From: Skermanella rosea
GTDB lineage: Bacteria > Pseudomonadota > Alphaproteobacteria > Azospirillales > Azospirillaceae
Length of the DNA: 64,000 bases
Assembly: GCF_016806835.2 (NCBI RefSeq)
Contig: NZ_CP086111.1
Location: 5,015,471 to 5,079,470 of the forward strand
Direction: 5' to 3'
In this document: positions 38,634-47,872 of the stretch, in pieces
How the letters are laid out: each line of letters opens with the position of its first letter
Position numbering within the stretch: the stretch's first letter is position 1
The notes under the pieces: generated by a model
The model's database searches: none
Told to the model about the DNA's origin: nothing
The model's input: the letters and a program-made list of their open reading frames with translations, nothing else
Translations under genes and position numbers: made by a program

Positions 38634-40445
38634 ATGATGGCGGGCATTGCGCGGCGGACCTGGACATGGTGGTTCGACCAGCCGCCCGAGCGGCTGTGGC
38701 CGCTGCTGGCCGACACGCCGCGCTTCAACGAGGCGATGGGCCTGCCGCGTTACCAAGTGGAGGAGATCCCCCGGGACGACGGCACCCTGCTGCGCCTCGC
38801 CCGCGGGAGGATCGGCCGCTACGCCCTGGAGTGGGAGGAGCAGCCGTTCCAGTGGGTGGCGCCCCGGGGATTCACCCAGGTCCGGCGGTTCCGCGCCGGC
38901 CCCTTCGCGACGGTCGGGCCGACGCTGGAGCTGTCGCCGGAGCACGGCGGCTCGCGGGTGTCCTACACGCTGGAGATGCGACCGGCGAACTGGATGGGCC
39001 GGCTGCTGCTCCGCCTGGGATTCCTGGAACGGTCCGGCCGGAAGTTCGAGGCGCTGATCCGCGCCGCCGCCGACCATGCCGCGGGATCGCGTCCCGAGCC
39101 GTTCGACTACGTGCCGCCCACCCCGGCTGCCGCCGTCGCGGAACGGGTCGCCGGGATGATCCGGGCCTTGGAGGAGAGCGGCAACGGCCACGGCCTGTCG
39201 CGCCGCCTGGCCGACCATCTGCTGGCCGCGCAGGAGGTGGATTTGACGCGCATCCGACCCCTGGCGCTGGCGCGGACCTGGGGCGAGCAGCCCCGGACCG
39301 TGGTCGAGCTGTGCCTGGGAGCCGTCAAGGCCGGCCTGCTGACGCTCCGCTGGGACCTGCTGTGCCCACGCTGCCGAGGCGCCAAGGCGGTGGCGGCAAG
39401 CCTGGACCGGCTGCCGAGCGGCGCCCACTGCCCGTCCTGCAACATAGACTACGGCAGGGACTTCGCGCGGAACGTCGAGCTGACCTTCCAGCCCTCGCCG
39501 GCGGTCAGGCAGCTCACCGAAGGCGAGTACTGCCTGGCCGGCCCCATGACCACGCCGCATGTCCATGTCCAGCAGACCCTCCGCCCCGGGGAGGCGAGGA
39601 CCCTTGAGGCCGTGCTTCCCGCCGGCCCCTTGCGCCTGCGCACCCTGGAGCCGGGCGGCAGCGCCGACCTGGACTGGCTGCCCGCCCCGGGCCAAGGATT
39701 TCCCCTGGTGGTCGCGGAAGCCGACGCGGTCACCTCAGGCCCTCCCGCCGCTCCCGGCCTTCTCTGCGTCGAGAACAGGACCGACCGCCCCCTGACGCTG
39801 GTGGTGGAGGACCGCGACTGGATCGCGGACGCCCTGACCGCCCACCAGGTGACGACCCTCCAGGCGTTCCGCGACATGTTCTCGGACGAGGTGCTGCGCC
39901 CCGGCGACGAGGTCGCGATCGGCACCGTCACCCTGATGTTCACCGACCTCAAGGGCTCGACCGCCCTCTACGACCGCATCGGCGACGCCAGCGCCTACCA
40001 CAGGGTCCGGGAGCATTTCGCGGATCTGGCGAGGGCCGTGCGCGACCATGACGGCGCCGTGGTCAAGACCATCGGCGACGCCGTGATGGCCGCCTTCGCC
40101 GACCCGGGCCAGGCGGTCCGCGCGGCGCTCGCCATCCAGACGGCGCCCCGCGACGGGTTGGTGATCAAGATGGGCCTGCATGCCGGCGCCTGCGTCGCGG
40201 TGACCCTGAACGGGCGCCTGGACTATTTCGGCTCCACGGTCAATCTGGCCGCGCGCCTCGAAGGGCGGAGCCGGGGCGGCGACATCATCCTGTCCGAGGG
40301 GCTGGCCGCCGATCCGGCCGTTTCGGCTGTGATAACATCGTTGCATTCCGAGGTGGAATCGGCCGCGCTGAAGGGATTTGCGGCTCCTGTCACGTTCCGC
40401 CGTCTTGTTCCGGAGACCGTTAGTTCGTATACCGCCCTGTCTTGA
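38634..40445 (+). CDS. Class III adenylate cyclase with SRPBCC-like and zinc-ribbon sensory region (DUF5939 type)
   Basis: The 603-residue soluble protein has three parts. Residues 5-150 look like an SRPBCC/START-type hydrophobic-ligand domain (TWWFDQPPERLWPLLADTPR). Residues 160-420 contain a helical segment, a zinc ribbon with C244, C247, C266 and C269 (LLCPRC and AHCPSC), and a beta-rich region, as in DUF5939 proteins. Residues 428-560 are the cyclase catalytic domain: metal ligands D438 (FTDLKGST) and D482 (TIGDAVMA), adenine-specifying K478 and D530, and transition-state N537 and R541 (VNLAAR). The two ATGs at 38634/38637 have GGGGGA just upstream. The ligand that controls it is unknown. 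Confidence 0.88.
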   Translation: MMAGIARRTWTWWFDQPPERLWPLLADTPRFNEAMGLPRYQVEEIPRDDGTLLRLARGRIGRYALEWEEQPFQWVAPRGFTQVRRFRAGPFATVGPTLELSPEHGGSRVSYTLEMRPANWMGRLLLRLGFLERSGRKFEALIRAAADHAAGSRPEPFDYVPPTPAAAVAERVAGMIRALEESGNGHGLSRRLADHLLAAQEVDLTRIRPLALARTWGEQPRTVVELCLGAVKAGLLTLRWDLLCPRCRGAKAVAASLDRLPSGAHCPSCNIDYGRDFARNVELTFQPSPAVRQLTEGEYCLAGPMTTPHVHVQQTLRPGEARTLEAVLPAGPLRLRTLEPGGSADLDWLPAPGQGFPLVVAEADAVTSGPPAAPGLLCVENRTDRPLTLVVEDRDWIADALTAHQVTTLQAFRDMFSDEVLRPGDEVAIGTVTLMFTDLKGSTALYDRIGDASAYHRVREHFADLARAVRDHDGAVVKTIGDAVMAAFADPGQAVRAALAIQTAPRDGLVIKMGLHAGACVAVTLNGRLDYFGSTVNLAARLEGRSRGGDIILSEGLAADPAVSAVITSLHSEVESAALKGFAAPVTFRRLVPETVSSYTALS

Positions 40446-40503
40446 AGAGGAGCCTTAAGGGGGAAGCCGGGCAGTCCGGCCGAAACCTTGTCAGGAGGAG
40501 TGG

Positions 40504-41817
40504 ATGTCGGATCTGCGGCAGGTGTTCGCCGCCATTCTACCGTTGCTGGTCAGCCTCGGTATCCTGGTCCTGGGCAACGGCCTGTTCTCCACGCTGCTGG
40601 CGGTGCGCATGGGGGCGGAGAGCTTCCCGGTCGACCGTATCGGCATCATCATGGCGGCATACTCGGTCGGTTTCGTTCTCGGAACGTTGCGCTGCCCCAG
40701 GGTCGTCGAGCGGGTCGGCCATATCCGCGCCTTCGCGGCCTTCGCGGCGCTGGCCGCCATCTCGGCGCTGGTCCACGCGATCGTCGTGGACCAGATCGTC
40801 TGGCTGCTGCTGCGCGTCGTGGCGGGCTTCTGCCTGGCGGGGCTGTTCACCATCACCGAGAGCTGGATCAACGCCTCCTCCTCCAACACGGTGCGGGGCC
40901 GGGTGCTGTCGGTCTACATGACCGTCAACTACCTCTCCCTGGGTGCGTCGCAGTCGCTGATCACGGTGATCGATCCCAACGGGTTCCAGATCTTCAGCCT
41001 GGTCGCGATCCTGGTAGCGCTGTCGCTGGTTCCACTGGCGCTGAGCCGGGTCCAGAGCCCGGGCTCCGTCGGCACCAACCGGCTCCGCGTGATCGAGATC
41101 GTCCGGATCTCCCCGCTGGGCGTCGCCGGCTGCATCGGGGCGGGCCTGATCAACGGCGCCTTCGGCAGCATGGGGCCGGTCTATGTCCAGGCGCGCGGCG
41201 GCACGGTGGAGGATGTAGGGCTGTTCATGATGGTCGCGATCCTCAGCGGCTTCCTGATGCAATTCCCGATGGGCCGCCTGTCCGACAGGTTCGACCGCCG
41301 GACCGTCTTCCTGGGAGCGATCGCCGGCGTCTCCGCCGCTGCCGTGGCCCTGGCCTTCGCCGACGACGTCCCCAACCTCGCCTTCGCGGCGATGCTGGGC
41401 CTCTACGGCGGCCTCGCCTACTCGATCTACCCGATCGCCCTCGCCCATGCGAACGACTTCATGAGCTCGGACGAGGTAGTCCCGGCCAGCGCCGGGCTGC
41501 TGCTGATGTTCGGCGTGGGGTCCGTCGTAGGACCGGTCCTGGCGTCCCAGGTGATGGGTCTGCTCGGGTTCAACGGGCTGTTCTTCTATATCGGGTCGAT
41601 CGCGGGCGTCCTGGTGCTGTTCACGCTCTACCGCATGACGGCCCGCCAGGCGAAGCCGCTGGAGGAACAGGGCGCCTTCGTGCCGATGCCGCAGACCGCG
41701 ACCACGCCGATCGCCCTGGAGTTGAACCCGCGCGCCGAGGCGGCCGGGCAGGAGGCGGACCAGCTCGCCTTCGACTTCGACCCGCCGGACCGGATGCAGG
41801 CCCAGGCGGCGGAGTGA
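40504..41817 (+). CDS. MFS transporter (YcaD-like)
   Basis: The 437-residue protein has twelve predicted membrane spans, the motif-A-like loop GRLSDRFDRRTVF between the two halves, and ESWINASSSNTVRGRVLS, which is typical of the YcaD branch of major facilitator permeases. The C-terminal 40 residues are polar. CAGGAGG stands seven bases before the ATG. It follows the cyclase by 58 bases on the same strand, so co-transcription is possible. The substrate is unknown. Confidence 0.9.
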   Translation: MSDLRQVFAAILPLLVSLGILVLGNGLFSTLLAVRMGAESFPVDRIGIIMAAYSVGFVLGTLRCPRVVERVGHIRAFAAFAALAAISALVHAIVVDQIVWLLLRVVAGFCLAGLFTITESWINASSSNTVRGRVLSVYMTVNYLSLGASQSLITVIDPNGFQIFSLVAILVALSLVPLALSRVQSPGSVGTNRLRVIEIVRISPLGVAGCIGAGLINGAFGSMGPVYVQARGGTVEDVGLFMMVAILSGFLMQFPMGRLSDRFDRRTVFLGAIAGVSAAAVALAFADDVPNLAFAAMLGLYGGLAYSIYPIALAHANDFMSSDEVVPASAGLLLMFGVGSVVGPVLASQVMGLLGFNGLFFYIGSIAGVLVLFTLYRMTARQAKPLEEQGAFVPMPQTATTPIALELNPRAEAAGQEADQLAFDFDPPDRMQAQAAE

Positions 41818-42029
41818 CGGACGGCGGGGTGACCGGGCGAGGCGCGGCGGGCAGCGGCCTTAGCCCGAACGGGCCGGAAATAAACCGGACATGGCGGCGT
41901 TATTAATCGCGTAATGCCTTTGCGCCATATTGAGGCCATCTCTTTCGTCTCAAGTTGGTAAAGCGTCATTGCGCGGGACCGGCCGGTTCCGCTTCGGGAT
42001 GCCCTACCCCCACTGGAAGGCCGTCTGCC

Positions 42030-43202
42030 GTGTTTCCCGACCTGTCCGCCGCCCGGCGCCGCCGCCTGACCATCGCCGCGCGCGCGGTCATCGGCACCTT
42101 GATGGTCGCCCTGGTCGCGGCGGCCGCGGTGCTGCTGGTCCCGACAACGGGCGGGCCGCGCGCGGACGACATCCGGTTCTTCCGGATCGGCACCGGGACC
42201 ACCGGCGGCACCTATTTCCCGGTCGGCGGCATGCTGGCCAACGCGATCAGCAACCCGCCGGGATCGCGCCCCTGCGACCGGGGCGGAAGCTGCGGGGTCC
42301 CCGGCGTGATCGCGGTCGCCCAGGCGACCCAGGGCTCCGTGGAGAACCTGAAGGAGATGCGGACGGGAACGCTGGAATCGGCCCTGTCCCAGGCGGACAT
42401 CGCCTTCTGGGCGCGCGAAGGCACCGGCCCCTACAAGGGGCAGCAGCCGTTCGAGCAGCTCACCACCATCGCCAGCCTCTATGTCGAGACGGTCCATATC
42501 GTGGTCCGCGCCGAAAGCGACATCCGCAGCATCGCCGACCTGAAGGGCAAGGTGGTGTCGATCGGCGAGGAAGGGTCCGGCACCCTGGTTGAGGCGAGGG
42601 TGATCCTGGAGGCCTACGGCATCGCCGAGAAGGACATCGAGCCGCGGTACCTGAAGCCGGGTCCGGCCGGCGACCGGCTGGTGGAGGGCGGGATCGACGC
42701 CTTCTTCATCGTCGGCGGACATCCCGTCGCCGCCGTCGCCGAGGCCGCGGCCCGCACGCCGATCCGGCTGCTGTCGTTCGACGACGAGCAGGGCCGGAAT
42801 TTGAAGGAGCGGCTGCCCTTCTTCACCGAGTCCGTGATCGGCGAGGGCGTCTACGAGGGCGTGTCGGAAACGCGCACCCTGGGCGTCGGCGCCCAGTGGC
42901 TGGTCCGCGGCGACGTCCCGGAAGACCTGGTCTACGGCATCACCCGCGCGCTGTGGCATCCCAGCACCCGGCGCCTGCTGGACAACGGCCACCCGAAGGG
43001 ACCGTCGATCCAGCTTGCCACCGCGACGAAGGGTCTCGCCGCACCCCTCCATCCCGGCGCCGCCCGCTACTACCGCGAAGCCGGTGTGCTGGAGGAAGAC
43101 GGCGCCGAGCCGAAGGTCGAGCCGCGCCGGGAACCGGAGCGCCCCGAGGACGACCCGATGCCCGCCCTCCCGGTTCCCGTTCCCCCCGCTCCGGCCCGGT
43201 AG
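42030..43202 (+). CDS. TAXI-family TRAP solute-binding protein
   Basis: The 390-residue protein has an N-terminal membrane/signal anchor (ARAVIGTLMVALVAAAAVLL) and a TAXI periplasmic binding domain: RIGTGTTGGTYFPVGGMLA, then PPGSRPCDRGGSCGVPG, AQATQGSVENL and the SIGEEGSGTLVEA motif. The C-terminal 35 residues are Pro/Glu-rich. The start is read as GTG at 42030 with GGAAGG nine bases upstream; a TTG at 41955 would be longer with no such site. No TRAP permease genes are adjacent, so it either works with a distant permease or in sensing. Confidence 0.9.
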   Translation: MFPDLSAARRRRLTIAARAVIGTLMVALVAAAAVLLVPTTGGPRADDIRFFRIGTGTTGGTYFPVGGMLANAISNPPGSRPCDRGGSCGVPGVIAVAQATQGSVENLKEMRTGTLESALSQADIAFWAREGTGPYKGQQPFEQLTTIASLYVETVHIVVRAESDIRSIADLKGKVVSIGEEGSGTLVEARVILEAYGIAEKDIEPRYLKPGPAGDRLVEGGIDAFFIVGGHPVAAVAEAAARTPIRLLSFDDEQGRNLKERLPFFTESVIGEGVYEGVSETRTLGVGAQWLVRGDVPEDLVYGITRALWHPSTRRLLDNGHPKGPSIQLATATKGLAAPLHPGAARYYREAGVLEEDGAEPKVEPRREPERPEDDPMPALPVPVPPAPAR

Positions 43203-43217
43203 GGCCGAAAGCTTCCC

Positions 43218-43862
43218 TCAGAGCAGCGCACCCCAGGGTTCGGCGGCGCCGGCGGCGTACCATTCCCGCATCGCGGGAAGCCCCAGGATCGTGCCGACAT
43301 AAGCCTGGGCGACGTCGTCCAGTTCCACCCCGTACGTGTCGAAGCGGGTGCAGACCGGCGCGTACATGGCGTCGGCGACGGTGAACCGGCCGAACAGGAA
43401 GGGGCCGTCCGCGCCGAACCGCGCCCGGGCGTCGCGCCAGAGCTCGGTGATCCGCGCGATGTCGGCCAGAACCTCCGGCGTACGTCCCTGCCCCCGATGC
43501 TTGTCGGTCACGTCCATCGGCATGTTCCGGCGCAGATCGACGAAGCCGGAATGCATCTCGGCCGAGATCGACCGGGCGGCGGCCCGGGCGCCCCGGTCGT
43601 CGGGCCACAGGCCGGCCTCTGGATGGCGCTCGGCCAGGTATTCCAGGATCGCCAGCGAGTCATGGACGGTCAGGTCGCCGTCGCGCAGCACCGGCACCTT
43701 CCCGGCGGGGGAATGCCGCAGGATTTCCGCCTTGGTTTCCGGCTGGCGCAGCGGGACGGTGATCTCGCGGAACGGCGCGCCGATCTGCTTCAGGGCCAGC
43801 CAGGGACGCAACGACCAAGACGACGAGGCCTTGTTGCCGATGACGAGGGTAAGATCGCTCAT
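43218..43862 (-). CDS. Glutathione S-transferase family protein
   Basis: The 214-residue protein has an N-terminal thioredoxin-like domain (LVIGNKASSSWSLRPWLAL; SPAGKVPVLRDGD; VHDSLAILEYLAE, the glutathione-binding Ser region) and an all-helical C-terminal domain ending in DAMYAPVCTRFDTYGV. The SSSWS segment supplies the likely catalytic Ser. The ATG at 43862 was chosen from the family start; the longer open frame upstream is not protein-like. It is divergent from the aminopeptidase gene. Substrate unknown. Confidence 0.92.
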   Translation of the reverse strand: MSDLTLVIGNKASSSWSLRPWLALKQIGAPFREITVPLRQPETKAEILRHSPAGKVPVLRDGDLTVHDSLAILEYLAERHPEAGLWPDDRGARAAARSISAEMHSGFVDLRRNMPMDVTDKHRGQGRTPEVLADIARITELWRDARARFGADGPFLFGRFTVADAMYAPVCTRFDTYGVELDDVAQAYVGTILGLPAMREWYAAGAAEPWGALL

Positions 43863-44037
43863 GAAGAACCGCCGGATCTGCTGGGGGTGAAGGTCGCGCG
43901 GGAGACTAGTTGCTGGCGCGCGGTTTCGAAAGCGTTCCGATGGGAAACGGCGCGCCGGACAGTTCCATCTTTTCAGCGGCGGCCCGGTGCTCCATGTTCT
44001 GGGCACCGCAACGTAATCGCGACGAAGGAACAGCCAC

Positions 44038-45426
44038 TTGCTGACCCACATGCGCCCGAAGGCCGGGACGGACTCGATCCCGCTCACCCCCGTCACGAAG
44101 GATGGCCTCGAAGGCTGGCTCGCGGATCAGCCGGATGCCGTGCGCGCCTGGGTCGCCGGCATCGGCTTCAAGGCCGAGTCCGGCAAGACGGCGCTTCTGC
44201 CGGGAGACGGGGGAAAATTCGCCCGCGTGCTGGTCGGCGTGGACGCCGACGCCGACCTCTGGGCCTATGCGTCCCTCCCCGCATCCCTGCCGGCCGGGGC
44301 CTACCATATCGACGCGGGCCTGGACGCCGGCACCGCCACCAAGGCGGCGCTCGGCTGGGCGCTCGGCTGCTATGCCTTCACCCGCTACAAGTCCGGGAAC
44401 GAGCGGAGCTTCGCGACGCTGGTCTGGCCGGAAGGGGCCGACAGGGACGCGGTGGAGCGCACCGCGACCGCCACGTATCTCGTGCGCGACCTGATCAACA
44501 CCCCCGCCTCCGACATGGGTCCCGCCGAACTGGCCGCCGCGGCCGAGGCGCTGGGCGCCGAGTTCAAGGCCAAGGTCAAGGTGACCGTCGGGGAAGACCT
44601 GCTGAAAAAGAACTATCCCGCCGTCCACGCCGTCGGCCGGGCCAGCACCCGGGAACCCCGCCTGATCGACCTGACCTGGGGCGACAAGGCCGCCCCGCGG
44701 GTGACGCTGGTCGGCAAGGGCGTCTGCTTCGACACCGGCGGCCTGGACCTGAAGCCGTCCAGCGGCATGCTCCTGATGAAGAAGGACATGGGCGGCGCCG
44801 CGCACGTGCTGGGCATCGCCCGCATGATCATGATGGCCGGGCTGCCGGTCCGCCTGCGCGTGCTGATCCCGGCGGTGGAGAACTCCGTCTCCGGTGACGC
44901 CTTCCGGCCGCTCGACGTCCTGGCGACCCGCAAGGGCCTCAGCGTCGAGGTCGGCAACACCGACGCGGAGGGGCGGCTGATCCTGTGCGACGCGCTGGCG
45001 GAAGCGGTGACCGACAAGCCCGACGTGATCATCGATTTCGCGACCCTGACTGGTGCCGCCCGAGTCGCGCTGGGCACCGAGCTTCCCGCCCTGTTCTGCA
45101 ACGACGACGCCCTGGCCGACGGGCTGCTGGCGTGGGCCAGGGCCGAGGCCGACCCGATGTGGCGGCTGCCGCTCCACCAGCCCTATGCCAAGATGCTGGA
45201 AAGCAAGGTCGCCGACCTGAACAATATCGGAAGCGGCCCGTTCGCCGGGGCGATCCTGGCGGCCCTGTTCCTGGAGCGCTTCGTCGACAAGACGACCCCG
45301 TGGGCGCACCTGGACGTGATGGCCTGGAACCCGTCGTCGAAACCCGGCCGGCCGGAGGGCGGCGAAGCCCTGGGCATGCGCGCGGTCTTCGCATATCTGG
45401 AAAGCCGTTATGGCAAAAAGAGTTAA
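44038..45426 (+). CDS. Leucyl aminopeptidase family protein (M17)
   Basis: This cytoplasmic metallo-aminopeptidase of 462 residues trims N-terminal residues from peptides, using two zinc or manganese ions. The catalytic domain shows VGKGVCFDTGGLDLKPSSGM (first metal-binding Lys/Asp), MKKDMGGAA, and the family signature NTDAEGRLILCDAL; an alternate N-terminal domain precedes it. The start is read as TTG at 44038 because AAGGAA lies seven bases upstream; an ATG at 44050 would leave that site too far away. The arrangement resembles PepB-type enzymes. Confidence 0.93.
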   Translation: MLTHMRPKAGTDSIPLTPVTKDGLEGWLADQPDAVRAWVAGIGFKAESGKTALLPGDGGKFARVLVGVDADADLWAYASLPASLPAGAYHIDAGLDAGTATKAALGWALGCYAFTRYKSGNERSFATLVWPEGADRDAVERTATATYLVRDLINTPASDMGPAELAAAAEALGAEFKAKVKVTVGEDLLKKNYPAVHAVGRASTREPRLIDLTWGDKAAPRVTLVGKGVCFDTGGLDLKPSSGMLLMKKDMGGAAHVLGIARMIMMAGLPVRLRVLIPAVENSVSGDAFRPLDVLATRKGLSVEVGNTDAEGRLILCDALAEAVTDKPDVIIDFATLTGAARVALGTELPALFCNDDALADGLLAWARAEADPMWRLPLHQPYAKMLESKVADLNNIGSGPFAGAILAALFLERFVDKTTPWAHLDVMAWNPSSKPGRPEGGEALGMRAVFAYLESRYGKKS

Positions 45427-45506
45427 ATACTTGCCGATTTCAACTTGTTTCGGCACTCTCTCGGCCGAAACCCGATACGCGCGGGTTCGGTATCGGGAGT
45501 CAGCGC

Positions 45507-45950
45507 ATGCCGCAGAAGCTTCAAGCCCTCGATCTCTGGCGCCACGTTCTCGTAACGAATGTGCGGCAGGCGGGGCCGGACCTGTCTTCCCGGCAACTGG
45601 CGCTGCTGCTCACCGTCTACCTGACGCCGCCGCCCCACACGGTGCGCGGCCTGGCGGCCACCCTGAACATCTCGAAGCCGGCGATAAGCCGCGCGCTCGA
45701 CCGGCTGGGCCGTCTGGGATTCATCCGCCGCAAGCGCGACGAGGCCGACCGGCGCAACGTCCTGGTCCAGCGCACGGTCAAGGGATCGGTCTTCCTGACC
45801 GAGTTCGCGCATCTGGTGCTGGAATCGCAGCATCTGGCCCAGGGCGACGGGACCTTGGGCGACGGGCATGGCGCATCCCCGCCGGAACCGGTGCCGGAAC
45901 CCGTGATGGAGGCCGTCCATGACCGCGTCCTTGCCGGATCCTCGGACTAA
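45507..45950 (+). CDS. MarR-type winged-helix transcriptional regulator
   Basis: The 147-residue protein has one winged helix-turn-helix: RGLAATLNISKPAISRALDRLGRLGFIRRKRDEADRRNV, the recognition helix and wing of the MarR family. The N-terminal helices are short, and the C-terminal part after QRTVKGSVFL is Gly/Pro/Glu-rich and probably disordered, so the dimer interface may be unusual. GGGAG stands before the ATG. Its 3' end overlaps the NlpC/P60 gene by 32 bases, suggesting co-translation; the target is unknown. Confidence 0.88.
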   Translation: MPQKLQALDLWRHVLVTNVRQAGPDLSSRQLALLLTVYLTPPPHTVRGLAATLNISKPAISRALDRLGRLGFIRRKRDEADRRNVLVQRTVKGSVFLTEFAHLVLESQHLAQGDGTLGDGHGASPPEPVPEPVMEAVHDRVLAGSSD

Positions 45951-46752
45951 CCCCTACCGCTCCGATCTCGCCGCGGCGCACCTGCAAGGCATTGTCCAGG
46001 CCGACCGCTTCATCGAGGGAGTGCCCTGCCAGATCAGGGCCGGCTTCGCAACGGTCAAGGGCTCGCCCGACTTCGGCGCCCGCCAGACGACCCAGGCCCT
46101 GTTCGGCGAGACGGTGACCATCTACGAGGAACAGGACGGCTGGGTCTGGGGCCAGCTTTCCGGCGACGGCTATGTCGGCTACCTGCGGCTCGACACGCTG
46201 TGGGAGGAGACCCCGGAACCGACCCACAGGGTCGCCGCGCTGCGCAGCTTCCTGTTTCCGGAACCGGACCTGAAGACCCCGCCGCTCGACGTGCTGAGCC
46301 TGACCACCCGGGTGGCGGCGGCCGGGGAGCGGAACGGTTTCGTGGAGCTGACGCAGGGCGGCTGGGTCTTCGCCGGGCATCTGGCCGAACTGGGCACGCA
46401 CCAGCCGGACTATGTCGCCACCTCCCGCCGTCTGCTGGGGGTGCCCTACCTGTGGGGCGGCAAGACCAGCCTGGGGCTGGACTGTTCCGGTCTCGTGCAG
46501 ATCGCCCTGGCGGCGGCCGGCATCGCGGCCCCGCGCGACAGCGACCAGCAGGGCGCCTCGCTCGGGCGGGCGGCGCCGGAGGGGGACCCGCCCCGGAGCG
46601 GCGACCTGGTGTTCTTCCCCGGCCATGTCGGCATCATGACGGGACCGGAACGGCTGATCCACGCCAACGCCTTCCACATGATGGTGACCGAGGAGCCGCT
46701 GGCCGACGTGGTCGGCCGCGGCGCCCGGATCACCGGGGTGCGCCGGCTCTAG
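45919..46752 (+). CDS. NlpC/P60 family cysteine peptidase (C40) with SH3-like domains
   Basis: The 277-residue protein cleaves gamma-D-glutamyl-diaminopimelate type bonds in cell-wall peptides. The N-terminal 150 residues form two SH3-like domains (TIYEEQDGWVWGQLSGDGYV; later ERNGFVELTQGGWVF). The catalytic triad is C189 (LGLDCSGLV), H236 (PGHVGIM) and H248 (LIHANAF). No signal peptide is visible, so it may be cytoplasmic and act on recycled muropeptides. The ATG at 45919 has GGAGG close upstream and lies inside the end of the marR-type gene. Confidence 0.92.
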   Translation: MTASLPDPRTNPYRSDLAAAHLQGIVQADRFIEGVPCQIRAGFATVKGSPDFGARQTTQALFGETVTIYEEQDGWVWGQLSGDGYVGYLRLDTLWEETPEPTHRVAALRSFLFPEPDLKTPPLDVLSLTTRVAAAGERNGFVELTQGGWVFAGHLAELGTHQPDYVATSRRLLGVPYLWGGKTSLGLDCSGLVQIALAAAGIAAPRDSDQQGASLGRAAPEGDPPRSGDLVFFPGHVGIMTGPERLIHANAFHMMVTEEPLADVVGRGARITGVRRL

Positions 46753-46758
46753 GCCCGG

Positions 46759-47685
46759 TCAGTAGCCGCGCGCGCGGTCGATCACGTCCTGGAGCGGCAG
46801 TCCGGCCTCGAACCTCCTGATCTGCTCGGCGATGTGGCCGGCCGCCGTGCGGGCGTGGGTGACGGCGGCTACGTGGGGCGTCACGATCACCCGCGGGTGG
46901 CTCCAGAACGGGTGGTCCGGCGCCAGCGGCTCCTCGGCGAAGACGTCGAGGCTGGCCCCGGCGATATGGCCGCTGTCCAGTTCGGCCAGCAGGTCCGATT
47001 CGTCCACATGCCCGCCCCGGGCGACATTGATGATGCAGGCCCCCCGCGGCAGCGCCGCCAGCGTTTCCCAGTTCAGGATGCCGGCGGTCTCGGGCGTGAG
47101 CGGCAGCAGGCAGACCAGGATTTCGGTCCGGGCCAGGAACGCCGGCAATCCGGCGGCGCCGTGGAAGCAGGTGACGCCGGGCAGGTCCTTGGGCGAACGG
47201 CTCCAGCCCGCGACGTCAAAGCGCAGTTCTTTCAGGACCCGGGCGGCGTCGGCTCCCAGCACGCCGAGGCCGAGCACCCCGACCCGGCGCTCGCGGGCCA
47301 GTTTCTGGCCGAGCTGCCGCCACTCCCGCCGCTCCTGCTGCGCCCGGTAGGCCTCCGTCTGGCGGTGCCAATGGAGCACCTGGAGGACGACATACTCGGT
47401 CATTCCCTCGGTCAGGCCGGGCTCCACCATGCGGACCAGCGGCTTGTCCGGCAGTTCGGGATCGCTCAGCACCCCGTCCACGCCCGCCCCCAGCGAGAAG
47501 ATCACCTTCAGGTTCGGCAGCCGGCCGAGCACCCCGGCCGGCGGCCGCCATGCCAGGGCATAGTCGATCTCCGACAGGTCGCCGGCATCGGGCCAGACCC
47601 TGATCTCCCGCCCAGGGATCTGCCGGTTCAGTTCCGGCAGCCATTCTGCCGGATCATCGGACGGGGACAGGAACAGGAGAGCCAT
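46759..47685 (-). CDS. D-2-hydroxyacid dehydrogenase (glyoxylate/hydroxypyruvate reductase A type)
   Basis: The 308-residue NAD(P)-linked dehydrogenase reduces glyoxylate or hydroxypyruvate. The Rossmann motif is GVLGLGVLGADAARVL, preceded by VVLQVLHWHRQTEAYRAQQ; the catalytic Arg lies in NVARGGHVDESDL, the Glu near DVFAEEPLAPDHPFW and the His in VTPHVAAVTH. The lengthy QxxWR-like region matches the GhrA branch. The true substrate is uncertain. It stands alone, convergent with the NlpC/P60 gene and divergent from the Rpn nuclease gene. Confidence 0.93.
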   Translation of the reverse strand: MALLFLSPSDDPAEWLPELNRQIPGREIRVWPDAGDLSEIDYALAWRPPAGVLGRLPNLKVIFSLGAGVDGVLSDPELPDKPLVRMVEPGLTEGMTEYVVLQVLHWHRQTEAYRAQQERREWRQLGQKLARERRVGVLGLGVLGADAARVLKELRFDVAGWSRSPKDLPGVTCFHGAAGLPAFLARTEILVCLLPLTPETAGILNWETLAALPRGACIINVARGGHVDESDLLAELDSGHIAGASLDVFAEEPLAPDHPFWSHPRVIVTPHVAAVTHARTAAGHIAEQIRRFEAGLPLQDVIDRARGY

Positions 47686-47872
47686 CGGCGAGAACCCTTC
47701 GAATATGATCGATCATGGATGCGCAAAGTCCTGGCACAGCTCGCGCCGTCCGGCAAGGGCGGGAGGCGCGGTCGGTTATGCCGCAGGGGCCTCAAGGTTT
47801 TCGGCTCGCCGATGCCGGGCATGCGTGCGACTACTCCCGCATGAATTTCCTGCGCCGGGCTGCCGCGACATC

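Noticed and set aside
38502-39695. Open extension of about 400 codons ahead of the malonyl-CoA synthetase start
   Set aside because: The family N-terminus begins at 38501 and the upstream part is antisense to the cyclase gene.
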